A stretch of 64,000 nucleotides of DNA, taken from Tenacibaculum mesophilum. GTDB lineage: Bacteria; Bacteroidota; Bacteroidia; Flavobacteriales; Flavobacteriaceae. The stretch covers positions 2,722,001-2,786,000 of the forward strand of contig NZ_CP032544.1 of the NCBI RefSeq assembly GCF_003867075.1, in the 5' to 3' direction. Shown here piece after piece: positions 8,961 through 17,465 of this stretch. The notes under the pieces were generated by a model. That model was given only the letters and a program-made list of their open reading frames with translations, was not told the DNA's origin and searched no databases. The position numbers and the translations under genes were made by a program. Each line of letters opens with the position of its first letter. The stretch's first letter is position 1.

Positions 8961-9713
8961 TTAACTATTTACCTCTGCTTTAATCCAATCGTATCCTTTT
9001 TCTTCAAGCTCTAAAGCAAGAGAAGCATCTCCAGTTTTAACAATTTTTCCATCATGTAAAACGTGTACATAATCAGGAACGATATATTCTAATAAACGTT
9101 GATAGTGGGTAATAACTACTACAGCGTTATCTTTAGATTTTAACTTATTAACTCCATTAGCCACAATACGTAAAGCATCAATATCTAAACCAGAATCAGT
9201 TTCATCTAAAATAGCTAATTTAGGTTCTAACATAGCCATTTGGAAAATCTCATTACGTTTTTTCTCACCTCCTGAAAATCCTTCGTTTAAAGAACGAGAT
9301 AAGAATTTACGATCGATTTCTAATAATTCTGATTTCTCACGAATCTTTTTAAGCATATCTTTAGCAGGCATTTCTTCTAAACCTTGGGCTTTTCGAGATT
9401 CGTTAATGGCTGTTTTAATAAAGTTTGTAACAGTAACACCAGGTATTTCTACAGGGTATTGGAATGATAAGAATACACCAGCATGGGCTCTTTCTTCAGG
9501 AGCTAATTCGCTAATATCTTCTCCTTCTAATTCAATAGAACCAGAAGTTACTTCGTAAGTTTCATTACCGGCAATTACAGATGATAAGGTACTTTTACCT
9601 GCACCGTTTGGTCCCATAATTGCATGAACCTCTCCTGCTTTTACTTCTAAGTTAATTCCTTTAAGAATATCTTTGTCTTCTACCTGTGCGTGTAAGTTTT
9701 CTATTTTTAACAT
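8961..9713 (-). CDS. sufC: Fe-S cluster assembly ATPase SufC
   Basis: ABC-type ATPase of the SufBCD scaffold, 250 residues, soluble and without membrane segments. The Walker A motif is GPNGAGKS at 34-41. The ABC signature appears as FSGGEKKRNE, the SufC-type form, and Walker B with the D-loop is LAILDETDSGLD. A conserved His occurs in VVVITHYQRLL. ATP hydrolysis drives rearrangement of SufB-SufD. It lies between sufB (91 bp upstream) and sufD, all on the minus strand. Confidence 0.98.
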   Translation of the reverse strand: MLKIENLHAQVEDKDILKGINLEVKAGEVHAIMGPNGAGKSTLSSVIAGNETYEVTSGSIELEGEDISELAPEERAHAGVFLSFQYPVEIPGVTVTNFIKTAINESRKAQGLEEMPAKDMLKKIREKSELLEIDRKFLSRSLNEGFSGGEKKRNEIFQMAMLEPKLAILDETDSGLDIDALRIVANGVNKLKSKDNAVVVITHYQRLLEYIVPDYVHVLHDGKIVKTGDASLALELEEKGYDWIKAEVNS

Positions 9714-9804
9714 TGTTCTTATACTATTGGCTTTAAGCTGTTGACTATAAGCGTACGTTTAATTTTTAATAATTGTTGTGTTTATAATTAACACATTAGG
9801 TTAA

Positions 9805-11253
9805 TTATCCTACAGAACCTTCTAACGAAATTTCTAATAATTTTTGAGCTTCTACAGCAAATTCCATTGGAAGCTTATTTAATACTTCTTTACTAAACCC
9901 ATTAACAATTAATGCAATAGCTTTTTCAGTATCAATACCACGTTGATTACAGTAAAATAATTGATCTTCACCAATTTTACTAGTAGTAGCTTCGTGTTCT
10001 ATTTGAGCCGATTTATTTTTAGCTTCGATATAAGGAAAAGTATGAGCACCACACTCATTACCCATTAATAAAGAATCACATTGAGAGAAGTTACGTGCAT
10101 TTTCTGCTCTTGAATTTATTTGAACTAAACCACGATAACTGTTTTGCGACTTACCTGCTGAAATTCCTTTTGATATAATAGTTGATTTGGTATTCTTTCC
10201 TAAGTGAATCATCTTAGTGCCCGTATCGGCTTGTTGATGATTGTTTGTTACAGCAATTGAATAAAATTCACCTACAGAATTATTTCCTTTTAAAATACAA
10301 CTTGGGTACTTCCATGTAATTGCTGACCCTGTTTCAACTTGCGTCCAAGAAATTTTAGCATTGGTTTCGCACAAACCTCTTTTGGTAACAAAGTTATATA
10401 CTCCTCCTTTACCTTCTGAGTCTCCAGGAAACCAGTTTTGAACTGTTGAATATTTTATTTCAGCATCGTCTAAAGCAATAAGCTCAACAACTGCTGCGTG
10501 TAATTGATTTTCATCACGTTGTGGAGCAGTACATCCTTCTAAGTAAGAAACGTAACTACTTTCATCAGCAACTACTAACGTACGCTCAAACTGTCCTGTT
10601 CCTCCTTCGTTAATACGGAAGTAAGTAGATAATTCCATTGGACAACGAACTCCTTTTGGAATATAACAAAAAGATCCATCTGAAAATACAGCCGAGTTTA
10701 ACGCAGCGTAAAAGTTGTCAGTTGGTGGTACAACAGAACCAATATATTTTCGTACTAATTCTGGATGCTCTTGAATAGCTTCAGAAATTGGCATAAAAAT
10801 AATTCCTTTTTCAGCTAAGGTTTCTTTAAAAGTAGTAGCAACAGAAACAGAATCCATTACAATATCAACAGCTACATTTGCTAACCTTTTTTGTTCTTCT
10901 AAAGAAATTCCTAATTTTTCAAAAGTTGCTAATAAATCAGGGTCTACCTCATCTAAACTATTTAATTTAGGTTTTTGTTTAGGAGCTGAGTAGTAAGAAA
11001 TATCTTGAAAACTTGGTTTTTTGTAGGTAACATTAGCCCACTCTGGTTCTTCCATTTGTTCCCAAATTCTAAAAGCTTCTAAACGCCATTCAGTCATCCA
11101 TTCTGGCTCATTTTTCTTTTTAGAAATGGCACGAACGATATCTTCGTTTATTCCATTAGGAAACTTTTCACTTTCAATATCAGTATAAAAACCATATTCG
11201 TACTCTTTGGTTTTTAATTCTTCTCTTAAATCGTCCTCGGTGTATTTACTCAT
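9805..11253 (-). CDS. sufB: Fe-S cluster assembly protein SufB
   Basis: Main scaffold subunit of the Suf system, on which the nascent Fe-S cluster is built. The 482 residues are typical. Conserved stretches are [48 protein letters not shown] and the C-terminal [24 protein letters not shown], which carries conserved Cys and His residues. [12 protein letters not shown] near the end parallels the SufD C terminus. It follows the A-type carrier gene by 33 bp and precedes sufC, supporting a single transcript. Confidence 0.98.
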   Translation of the reverse strand: MSKYTEDDLREELKTKEYEYGFYTDIESEKFPNGINEDIVRAISKKKNEPEWMTEWRLEAFRIWEQMEEPEWANVTYKKPSFQDISYYSAPKQKPKLNSLDEVDPDLLATFEKLGISLEEQKRLANVAVDIVMDSVSVATTFKETLAEKGIIFMPISEAIQEHPELVRKYIGSVVPPTDNFYAALNSAVFSDGSFCYIPKGVRCPMELSTYFRINEGGTGQFERTLVVADESSYVSYLEGCTAPQRDENQLHAAVVELIALDDAEIKYSTVQNWFPGDSEGKGGVYNFVTKRGLCETNAKISWTQVETGSAITWKYPSCILKGNNSVGEFYSIAVTNNHQQADTGTKMIHLGKNTKSTIISKGISAGKSQNSYRGLVQINSRAENARNFSQCDSLLMGNECGAHTFPYIEAKNKSAQIEHEATTSKIGEDQLFYCNQRGIDTEKAIALIVNGFSKEVLNKLPMEFAVEAQKLLEISLEGSVG

Positions 11254-11286
11254 CAGTTTTTTGTATTCTTTTTGTGATGTATAGGT

Positions 11287-11616
11287 TTATAAAGAGAAAC
11301 TCTCTCCGCAACCACAAGTTCTGTTAGCATTAGGATTGTTAAATACGAATCCTTTACCGTTTAAACCTCCAGAATATTCTAAAGTTGTTCCAACTAGGTA
11401 TAAAAAACTCTTTTTATCAACAATAATTTTTACATCGTTGTCTTCAAAAACCTTGTCGTTTTCCTGTTGGGTTTTGTCAAAAGTTAAGTCGTATGATAAT
11501 CCTGAACAACCGCCACTTTTTACCCCAACACGAACAAAGTCAGTTGTAGTGTCAAATCCGTCATCAGTCATTAGTTCAATGACTTTCTTTTTTGCTGTGT
11601 CTGAAACTTTTATCAT
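11287..11616 (-). CDS. A-type Fe-S carrier (IscA/SufA/ErpA family)
   Basis: Small cytosolic carrier that receives Fe-S clusters and passes them to apoproteins. From the ATG at 11616 it is 109 residues with the three invariant cysteines Cys37 (SGGCSGLSYDL), Cys101 and Cys103 (TCGCGESFSL), at the spacing of this family. A longer frame reaches 11661 but adds residues without similarity and would begin upstream of the -7 box at 11647-11654, so 11616 is preferred. It is the first gene of the leftward suf operon, 33 bp before sufB. Which A-type subclass it belongs to cannot be settled by eye. Confidence 0.95.
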   Translation of the reverse strand: MIKVSDTAKKKVIELMTDDGFDTTTDFVRVGVKSGGCSGLSYDLTFDKTQQENDKVFEDNDVKIIVDKKSFLYLVGTTLEYSGGLNGKGFVFNNPNANRTCGCGESFSL

Positions 11617-11646
11617 CGTTTTAAATAGATTAAATCTAAGTGACTG

Positions 11647-11654
11647 CAAAGATA
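11647..11654 (-). promoter_or_regulatory. -7 box of the suf operon
   Basis: On the minus strand the sequence reads TATCTTTG, an exact match to the Bacteroidota -7 consensus TAnnTTTG, 30 bp upstream of the preferred start of the A-type carrier. No good TTG -33 box lies 19 bp upstream of it. It supports the shorter start at 11616. Confidence 0.6.
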
Positions 11655-11752
11655 ATGACAAAATATGATTTATATCATTTTTTGAAATGAATATAGTTAT
11701 TAAGCAATAAAAATTGTTTATACTTTAAATCTACAGGTTGATTGTTAGAAGA

Positions 11753-12820
11753 TTATTGTTTGAAATCAGTATTATTTACAAAATCATCATCAGAAAGGGT
11801 TAGCAAAAAAGCTTTTAAGTCTGCTTTATCTTTATCTGAGAGTTGTACTCCTCCTTGATTGGCTTTCTTCATTAAGGGATCTATTGTAGAAGATAATTTT
11901 AAACCTTCAGAATAATGGTTTATAACTTCTTCTAAAGTAGTAAACCGTCCATCGTGCATGTAAGGAGCGGAAAATTTTAAATTTCGTAGAGAGGGGCTTC
12001 TAAACTTTCCGTTATCATTAGGGTCACCTGTAACGGTGCCTAATCCTAAATCGGTAAAATTTTCATCTAAACCGTTGTTGTGGAATTTGTTATCTGTCCA
12101 TAAAGGGTTGTTGTCGCTTCCATGACAATGAAAACAGTCTCCTCTAGTTTCGTCCATAAACACATTAAACCCATTTTGTTCTTCAGGAGTTAACTCTACT
12201 TTACCTAAAAGGTGTTGGTCAAATTTTGAATTTCCAGAAATTAGAGTTCTTTCAAACTGAGCGATTGCCTTGGTAACTAATGTTGAGTCTATTTTTGATG
12301 CTCCAAAAGCTCGTTGAAAAAGGGTCGGGTATTCAGCGTGTTCTTGTAGTTTTTTAGTTACATTTTTCCAATCACTGTGCATTTCAATTGGATTACGAAC
12401 AGGAGAGAATACTTGACGTTCAATACTGAGTTCTTTTCCGTCCCACATAAAACGTTCATCAAAATTCCAAGCTAAATTAAATAGCGGCATTGAGTTTCGC
12501 GTTCCGAATTTACCATCGACTCCTTCACTAAAACGAGTGTCATCGGTAAAAGCATTTTTAGGGTCGTGACAACTAGCGCAAGATTGTGTGTTGTCTTTTG
12601 ATAAAATAGGGTCAAAAAACAATTTTTTACCCAAAGCTATTCCTTCTTTTGTTAGAGGATTGTTAGCTGGAATAACAGGAGCTATTAATTTTTGTTGAAA
12701 TAATTTAGGGATTTCTAAACTGGTAGGAACAGGAGTATATATACTTTCTTCTTCTCCTTTAGAAGAACAACTAAGTAAAAGAAACAGTAGAAAAGAAAGA
12801 TATATACTTTTTAGCATCAT
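11753..12820 (-). CDS. MbnH/MauG-like di-heme cytochrome c peroxidase family lipoprotein
   Basis: The 355 residues have a lipobox ending in Cys18 (LLLSCSS). There are two c-type heme motifs: CASCH (Cys81, Cys84, His85) and CFHCH (Cys229, Cys232, His233). Further family marks are FMWDGKELSIERQ (Trp126) and SAPYMHDGRFTTLEE near 285-299. Classical bacterial CcpA reduces H2O2 and MauG-type members oxidise residues in a partner protein. The gene directly follows an MbnP-family gene with 2 bp between them. By analogy with the MbnP/MbnH pair, its likely job is H2O2-dependent oxidation of a Trp in that partner to kynurenine. The partner assignment is inference; the di-heme family is certain. Confidence 0.9.
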   Translation of the reverse strand: MMLKSIYLSFLLFLLLSCSSKGEEESIYTPVPTSLEIPKLFQQKLIAPVIPANNPLTKEGIALGKKLFFDPILSKDNTQSCASCHDPKNAFTDDTRFSEGVDGKFGTRNSMPLFNLAWNFDERFMWDGKELSIERQVFSPVRNPIEMHSDWKNVTKKLQEHAEYPTLFQRAFGASKIDSTLVTKAIAQFERTLISGNSKFDQHLLGKVELTPEEQNGFNVFMDETRGDCFHCHGSDNNPLWTDNKFHNNGLDENFTDLGLGTVTGDPNDNGKFRSPSLRNLKFSAPYMHDGRFTTLEEVINHYSEGLKLSSTIDPLMKKANQGGVQLSDKDKADLKAFLLTLSDDDFVNNTDFKQ

Positions 12821-12822
12821 TA

Positions 12823-13581
12823 TTATTGAGAAATATTTCCTAAACTAAATACACCACTTTTCCCATTTTCAGAAATTTCTTTCTGAGCTTCAAAATCCAT
12901 CATTAAGTCAACACTTTTTTTGGTTAAATCCCAGTCATTAGGGCTTTTAAACCATCCAGCTACATTCATTTTAATTTCTATTGTAGCATTGTTTTTTAAG
13001 AGGATAGAGCCAGTTTCAATTCCAAAAGAAGTATCTAAAATAGAATCTTTTTCTTTGTCATAAGCTCTTACAGCATGAAAATTATATGGGTTTTCTACCC
13101 CTAAGGTGTCTTTGTATTTACCGTCTAATTGCATAAAGTGGTATCCTCCTCCCATCATATCTGGTACATTCCAATCAGCAGAGTTTAAATCTGGATATGT
13201 TCCACTTAAATTGTTACTATTATTAAAACCGAAGGTAAAAAGTAGTTTATAGCTTCCTTCTGATATTTTTTTAGAAAGAGCGTAGGTTAAACTGTCTGGT
13301 TTACTTAGGTCAATTAGTTTGTAACTGTCAAATTTAGTTGTATCTCCTGCACCATTAACAAGGCTAATACGTGAGATTAAATAGCGTAATCTGCTTATAG
13401 AGAGTTTACTTCCTTTTTTATTAGTGAATTCAGTGCTTTCTAAGTCAGATTTTTCAATTAAAGTACCATCCCAATTTTGACTAAATTTTAGTTTTACTGA
13501 AACTTCTTTGATAGGTTCATCATTATCTGAGCTACAAGAAAATAGTAATAGACTAAGGGAAAAAGTTAAAAAGTATTTCAT
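12823..13581 (-). CDS. MbnP-family lipoprotein
   Basis: The 252 residues have a lipobox with Cys16 followed by SSDNDEP, an acidic stretch that suggests export to the cell surface in flavobacteria. Family marks are LSISRLRYLISRISLVN (about 55-71) and MMGGGYHFMQLDGKY, both typical of MbnP proteins, which bind copper and are matured by oxidation of a Trp to kynurenine by MbnH. Candidate Trp residues include those in ADWNVPDMMGG, NVAGWFKSP and NDWDLTKK. It lies 3 bp after the propeller gene and 2 bp before the di-heme gene in the same operon. Family assignment is by motif recognition. The kynurenine chemistry is established for a methanotroph pair, not for this one. Confidence 0.8.
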   Translation of the reverse strand: MKYFLTFSLSLLLFSCSSDNDEPIKEVSVKLKFSQNWDGTLIEKSDLESTEFTNKKGSKLSISRLRYLISRISLVNGAGDTTKFDSYKLIDLSKPDSLTYALSKKISEGSYKLLFTFGFNNSNNLSGTYPDLNSADWNVPDMMGGGYHFMQLDGKYKDTLGVENPYNFHAVRAYDKEKDSILDTSFGIETGSILLKNNATIEIKMNVAGWFKSPNDWDLTKKSVDLMMDFEAQKEISENGKSGVFSLGNISQ

Positions 13582-13584
13582 TTA

Positions 13585-14910
13585 TTATTTTAGTTTGATA
13601 ATTAGTAGGTCTGAAAACCCCTTGTTTGTTGTTATATCTTGGTTATTGCTGCTACTATCGCCTACAGCTATAATACTACCATTTGTTAATTCTACAGCAT
13701 CGTAGCAAAAATCTATTTCTGTTCCTCCAACGGTTTTTTGCCATAATAGATTTCCATCTGTATCAATTTTCATAATCAATGCGTCATTTTGACCTTTATT
13801 GATGAAATTGTTGTCAGCGCTTCTTGAACTTCCAGAGATTAAAAAATCTCCGTTCAATGTTTTTTTAATCGATCTGCCAACATCAAAACTCGAACCGCCA
13901 TAGTTCTTTTGCCAAAGCAATGCTCCTTGACTTGTTATTTTTACAACCCATAAATCGGCACCACCATTGTTTTGAGAAATGTCTTGATTAAAGCTACGTG
14001 TATCTCCTACTATAATGAAGTTTCCATCATTGGTTTTTGTTATTGCTCTAGCTTCATCAATTTCTGTACCACCAAAAGATTTTTCCCAAAATAAATTTCC
14101 ACTTTTATTAATCTTAACAACCCAAAAGTCATAAGAGCCCTTGTTGTTTTTTATATCTACATCATTACTGTCTGAAGAACCAATTAATAAATAGCCGTCA
14201 GCTGCTTCTGCTACGTCGTAACAAGTATCAGTATTTGTGCCTCCAAAGTATTTTCTCCATTCAATATCTCCGTTAATATTGAGTTTAACTCCCCAATAGT
14301 CTCCACCGGCATGTTTGGCTGCTTGTTTTGAATTACCTAAGCCTCCAGATGCTGTAACATCTAGAATACTTCCAACAAAATAACCTCCATCAGAAGTCTG
14401 AATAATTGAAAAACCTTGGTCAGCTCCAGAAAAACCAGTAGTTTTTTTCCATACTATTGTGCCGTTGTTGTCTAGTTTTAATACCCAAACGTCATCAAAC
14501 CCTTCGTTTGTATTTACATCTCCATCATCACTTTTTCCGTAACCTACAATAGCAAAACCATTATCTTTTGTTTTAATAATTTTAGATGCTTTGTCATCTT
14601 TTGAACCGCCATAGGTTTTTTGCCATATAAGGTTATCATTGGAGTCAAACTTTAAAATCCAAAAGTCGTATTGAATTATATTTTTAGTGGTTTCTATATC
14701 TCCATCAATACTTTGAGTATAACCAGCTATAATATAGCCTCCATCAGTAGTGCTAATTACACTTCTACCGCTTTCATTTATAGAACCGCCCAAAGTTTGA
14801 ACCAAACTAACTTTAGGGATTTTGGTTGTAGAATTAAGTTGTATACCATCATCTTTATTACAGCTGTAAATAATTAATAAGAAAATTAATAATGGGAGTT
14901 TTTTAAGCAT
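13585..14910 (-). CDS. Seven-repeat beta-propeller lipoprotein
   Basis: The 441 residues have a lipobox (IIYSC, Cys17) followed by NKDDG. The body consists of seven repeats of about 55-60 residues. Each has a DGGYIIAGYT-like strand, an FWILKFD/WVVKI strand and a closing LIWQKTYGGSxxD motif (variants IVWKKTTGFS, IEWRKYFGGT, LFWEKSFGGT, LLWQKNYGGS, LLWQKTVGGT). Seven repeats suggest a closed seven-bladed propeller anchored in the membrane. No enzyme motif is seen. It abuts the upstream gene with no spacer (stop and start adjacent) and lies 3 bp before the MbnP gene. The role is probably binding or display within the same system. Confidence 0.75.
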   Translation of the reverse strand: MLKKLPLLIFLLIIYSCNKDDGIQLNSTTKIPKVSLVQTLGGSINESGRSVISTTDGGYIIAGYTQSIDGDIETTKNIIQYDFWILKFDSNDNLIWQKTYGGSKDDKASKIIKTKDNGFAIVGYGKSDDGDVNTNEGFDDVWVLKLDNNGTIVWKKTTGFSGADQGFSIIQTSDGGYFVGSILDVTASGGLGNSKQAAKHAGGDYWGVKLNINGDIEWRKYFGGTNTDTCYDVAEAADGYLLIGSSDSNDVDIKNNKGSYDFWVVKINKSGNLFWEKSFGGTEIDEARAITKTNDGNFIIVGDTRSFNQDISQNNGGADLWVVKITSQGALLWQKNYGGSSFDVGRSIKKTLNGDFLISGSSRSADNNFINKGQNDALIMKIDTDGNLLWQKTVGGTEIDFCYDAVELTNGSIIAVGDSSSNNQDITTNKGFSDLLIIKLK

Positions 14911-16119
14911 TTATTGTTTTTTAAGGATAAATAAACCTCTATTAATGTCGCTTACCACAATTTTTCCGCTTTTAAAGTAGGGGTATACGCTCCAAACACC
15001 ATTAAAATCAGCATTATCATTTTCAGGGTGTGTATCAAAGAAATTTGTTTCGGTAATAGTTTTACTCTCTATATTTGAAATGTCAATAAAACGTACACCA
15101 GCATTATAGTTTGCTAAATAAAAAGTACTTCCTTTAATATATCCATTATGATCAATTGCCGAAGTAGGTCCTGTGTATATAAAGTGTTGTTTAGGGTTCT
15201 CTAAATCAGAAAAATCAAAAACAATAGTCCTTGTATTGTGACCGAAATTTTGTTCATCTAACTCGTCTCCTAAAATAAAATATTTTTGATTTTCAGTAAA
15301 CCAACCTTGATGTGTATAACCAACGTTTGCATATGAAACTTTAGAAATGTTTACAGGGTTTGCTTTATCAGTAATGTCAACAATTACGACCTCATTTTCA
15401 TTACTTCCTATTAGTATTTCTTTACCTATGTAATTTGTGTCTGGTCCATTGTAGGTTACCACTTGTGCATCATGACTATAATTGTCCATTCCCCATCCAC
15501 CTTCATTTATTGGATTTAGAGGATTTTGTATATTGATAAATAAAGGACCTCCTCTATATGTTCCAGATCTATTTGTACCCACAGGGTATGCGTATCCTGA
15601 ATTTTCATTAATAACAATGTTGTGTGCGCTACCAAAACCAGTAAAATGCTTGTCAGCTACAAACGTTTTTGGAGGGTTTGTAATATTTCTAAGTTTTGTT
15701 AAGTCAAATACTTGCATACCATGATTTGTAGCCTCACTAACAATAAAAGCATGGTTGTTATATACCTTCACATCCCACCAACTTTTACTCGTAGTTGCAG
15801 TTGGAAGTTTGCCTAAATAAATAGGGTTTTCTGTATCGGTAATATCAACAAAAGTAGTTCCATTATCTACACACATAATAGCGTATTCTTTGTTGGTTGT
15901 TGGATCTGTCCATCCCCAACAGTCACTTCCGCTAACAGCATCAAATGTGCTTAGAGGTATGTTTAATAGTAAATCATAGCCATCACAAGAATAAATTCCT
16001 GCTTTTCCATTAGAGCACGCAGTTTTATTGGTTTTTATTGGAGTTTCGCTAGAAGAGGATGTGCAAGAAGCTAAAAACAGCATTCCAACTAAAACGAATA
16101 AGGTTTTAAAGTTTTCCAT
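14911..16119 (-). CDS. Choice-of-anchor B / LVIVD-repeat lipoprotein
   Basis: The 402 residues have a lipobox (LASC, Cys19). The body matches the choice-of-anchor B family built from LVIVD-type repeats: TTFVDITDTENPIYLGKLPT, GMQVFDLTKLRNITNPP, VVIVDITDKANPVNISKVS and GVRFIDISNIES are successive copies. SGSDCWGWTDPTTNKEYAIM and a Cys-rich start (KTACSNGKAGIYSCDGYD) are also seen. These repeats form a beta-propeller. The biochemical function is unknown to me. It is the first gene of the leftward four-gene operon that ends with the MbnP and di-heme genes. No sorting domain for type IX secretion is present; anchoring is by lipid. Confidence 0.78.
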   Translation of the reverse strand: MENFKTLFVLVGMLFLASCTSSSSETPIKTNKTACSNGKAGIYSCDGYDLLLNIPLSTFDAVSGSDCWGWTDPTTNKEYAIMCVDNGTTFVDITDTENPIYLGKLPTATTSKSWWDVKVYNNHAFIVSEATNHGMQVFDLTKLRNITNPPKTFVADKHFTGFGSAHNIVINENSGYAYPVGTNRSGTYRGGPLFINIQNPLNPINEGGWGMDNYSHDAQVVTYNGPDTNYIGKEILIGSNENEVVIVDITDKANPVNISKVSYANVGYTHQGWFTENQKYFILGDELDEQNFGHNTRTIVFDFSDLENPKQHFIYTGPTSAIDHNGYIKGSTFYLANYNAGVRFIDISNIESKTITETNFFDTHPENDNADFNGVWSVYPYFKSGKIVVSDINRGLFILKKQ

Positions 16120-16246
16120 AAATTGGGGTTTAAAATCACTAAATTAAGTAATTAACTATTTATATAACATATAAAAATAGCAAAACCCTATTTTTATTTT
16201 GTATAGATTAGCTTAAGCAGAATACTTCTTTTTGTTTGTTAGTCGT

Positions 16247-16254
16247 TATCTTTG
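16247..16254 (+). promoter_or_regulatory. -7 box of thiL
   Basis: TATCTTTG, an exact TAnnTTTG match, ends 4 bp before the preferred thiL ATG (16259). Transcription would start at or next to the start codon, so the mRNA is probably leaderless or nearly so. The -33 box is weak. Confidence 0.6.
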
Positions 16255-16258
16255 CAGT

Positions 16259-17308
16259 ATGTTAGAAGATAAAAATCAAGAAAGAACTTCGTTAGCTGAG
16301 CTAGGAGAGTTTGGGTTAATAAACCATTTAACAAAACATTTTAAAATGTATCATTCTTCAACTGTGAAAGGAGTTGGGGATGATGCAGCTGTGATTAATA
16401 CATCGGACAAAGAAACTGTAATTACAACTGATTTATTGGTTGAAGGAGTGCATTTTGACTTAAGTTATATGCCTTTAAAGCATTTAGGGTACAAAGCGGT
16501 AATGGTTAATTTATCAGATGTTTATGCAATGAATGCTAATGCGGAACAAATAACCGTATCTATCGCTGTATCTAATCGTTTTCCGTTAGAAGCTATTGAG
16601 GAATTATATGCAGGAATACAACTAGCATGCGATACATATAAGGTAGACTTAGTGGGAGGAGATACTACATCTTCAACAAGAGGAATATTAATTTCTGTTA
16701 CAGCTATTGGTACTGCTAATAAAGAGAAAATTGTTTATAGAAATGGGGCTAAACCTACTGACTTAATTGTAGTTTCGGGAGATTTAGGAGGAGCATATTT
16801 AGGGTTACAAGTATTAGAACGTGAAAAACAAGTGTTTCAAGTAAATCCTCAAAATCAGCCAGATTTGGACAAGTATACTTATATAATCGAACGTCAATTA
16901 AAACCAGAAGCACGTAAAGACATTCCTAAGTTATTAGAAGAATTAGAGGTAAAGCCAACTTCGATGATTGATATTTCTGATGGATTATCTTCTGAAATTA
17001 TGCATATCTGTACGCAAAGTAAAACAGGATGTAAAATATATGAAGATAAATTACCATTAGATCCACAGGTTATTTCTACTTCTGAAGAATTTAATATGGA
17101 TAGTACGATGATAGCTTTAAGTGGAGGAGAAGATTATGAGTTGTTATTTACGGTTTCTATTGCTGATTATGATAAGATAAAAGGAAATCCTAATTTAACA
17201 GTTATAGGTCATATTACTGAAGAAAATGAAGGAATAAACTTAGTAACACGTGCAAACCAAGAAATTGAATTAAAAGCACAAGGTTGGAATTCTTTTAATA
17301 AAGAGTAG
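16259..17308 (+). CDS. thiL: Thiamine-monophosphate kinase
   Basis: ATP-dependent kinase converting thiamine monophosphate to thiamine diphosphate, the cofactor used for example by SucA. From the ATG at 16259 it is 349 residues. An upstream in-frame ATG at 16232 would precede the -7 box and is disfavoured. Motifs of the AIR-synthase/ThiL fold are present: VKGVGDDAAVI with TTDLLVEGVHFD near the N terminus, HLGYKAVMVNLSDVYAMNA, LVGGDTTSS, VSGDLGGAYLGL and MIDISDGLSSEI. The C terminus has LSGGEDYELLFTV, all standard for ThiL. It is monocistronic, with a hairpin terminator after it. No TPP riboswitch is possible in the short leader. Confidence 0.97.
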   Translation: MLEDKNQERTSLAELGEFGLINHLTKHFKMYHSSTVKGVGDDAAVINTSDKETVITTDLLVEGVHFDLSYMPLKHLGYKAVMVNLSDVYAMNANAEQITVSIAVSNRFPLEAIEELYAGIQLACDTYKVDLVGGDTTSSTRGILISVTAIGTANKEKIVYRNGAKPTDLIVVSGDLGGAYLGLQVLEREKQVFQVNPQNQPDLDKYTYIIERQLKPEARKDIPKLLEELEVKPTSMIDISDGLSSEIMHICTQSKTGCKIYEDKLPLDPQVISTSEEFNMDSTMIALSGGEDYELLFTVSIADYDKIKGNPNLTVIGHITEENEGINLVTRANQEIELKAQGWNSFNKE

Positions 17309-17331
17309 AGGAGAACAAGATATAATAGGTT

Positions 17332-17357
17332 AAGCATCCATGTTTGGGTGCTTTTTT
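17332..17357 (+). terminator. Terminator after thiL
   Basis: A nine-bp stem AAGCATCCA (17332-17340), loop TGTT, TGGGTGCTT (17345-17353) with one G-U pair, followed by a T run. Confidence 0.8.
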
Positions 17358-17465
17358 AGTTCTAAAGAGGCTTTTTTTTAATTATTTTGGAATACGAATT
17401 TTGGTATAAAAATTGTATCTTAGTCAGACAGTAAAAAGAATATTAACAAAAAATCAAAAAAGAGA

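Noticed and set aside
11336..11668. 110-codon plus-strand frame over the A-type Fe-S carrier
   Set aside because: It is antisense to a gene with the three invariant cysteines; its composition (Ser/Thr/Pro-rich) is typical of a shadow frame.
16200..16260. TPP riboswitch ahead of thiL
   Set aside because: The -7 box ends 4 bp before the ATG, leaving no room for a leader RNA.
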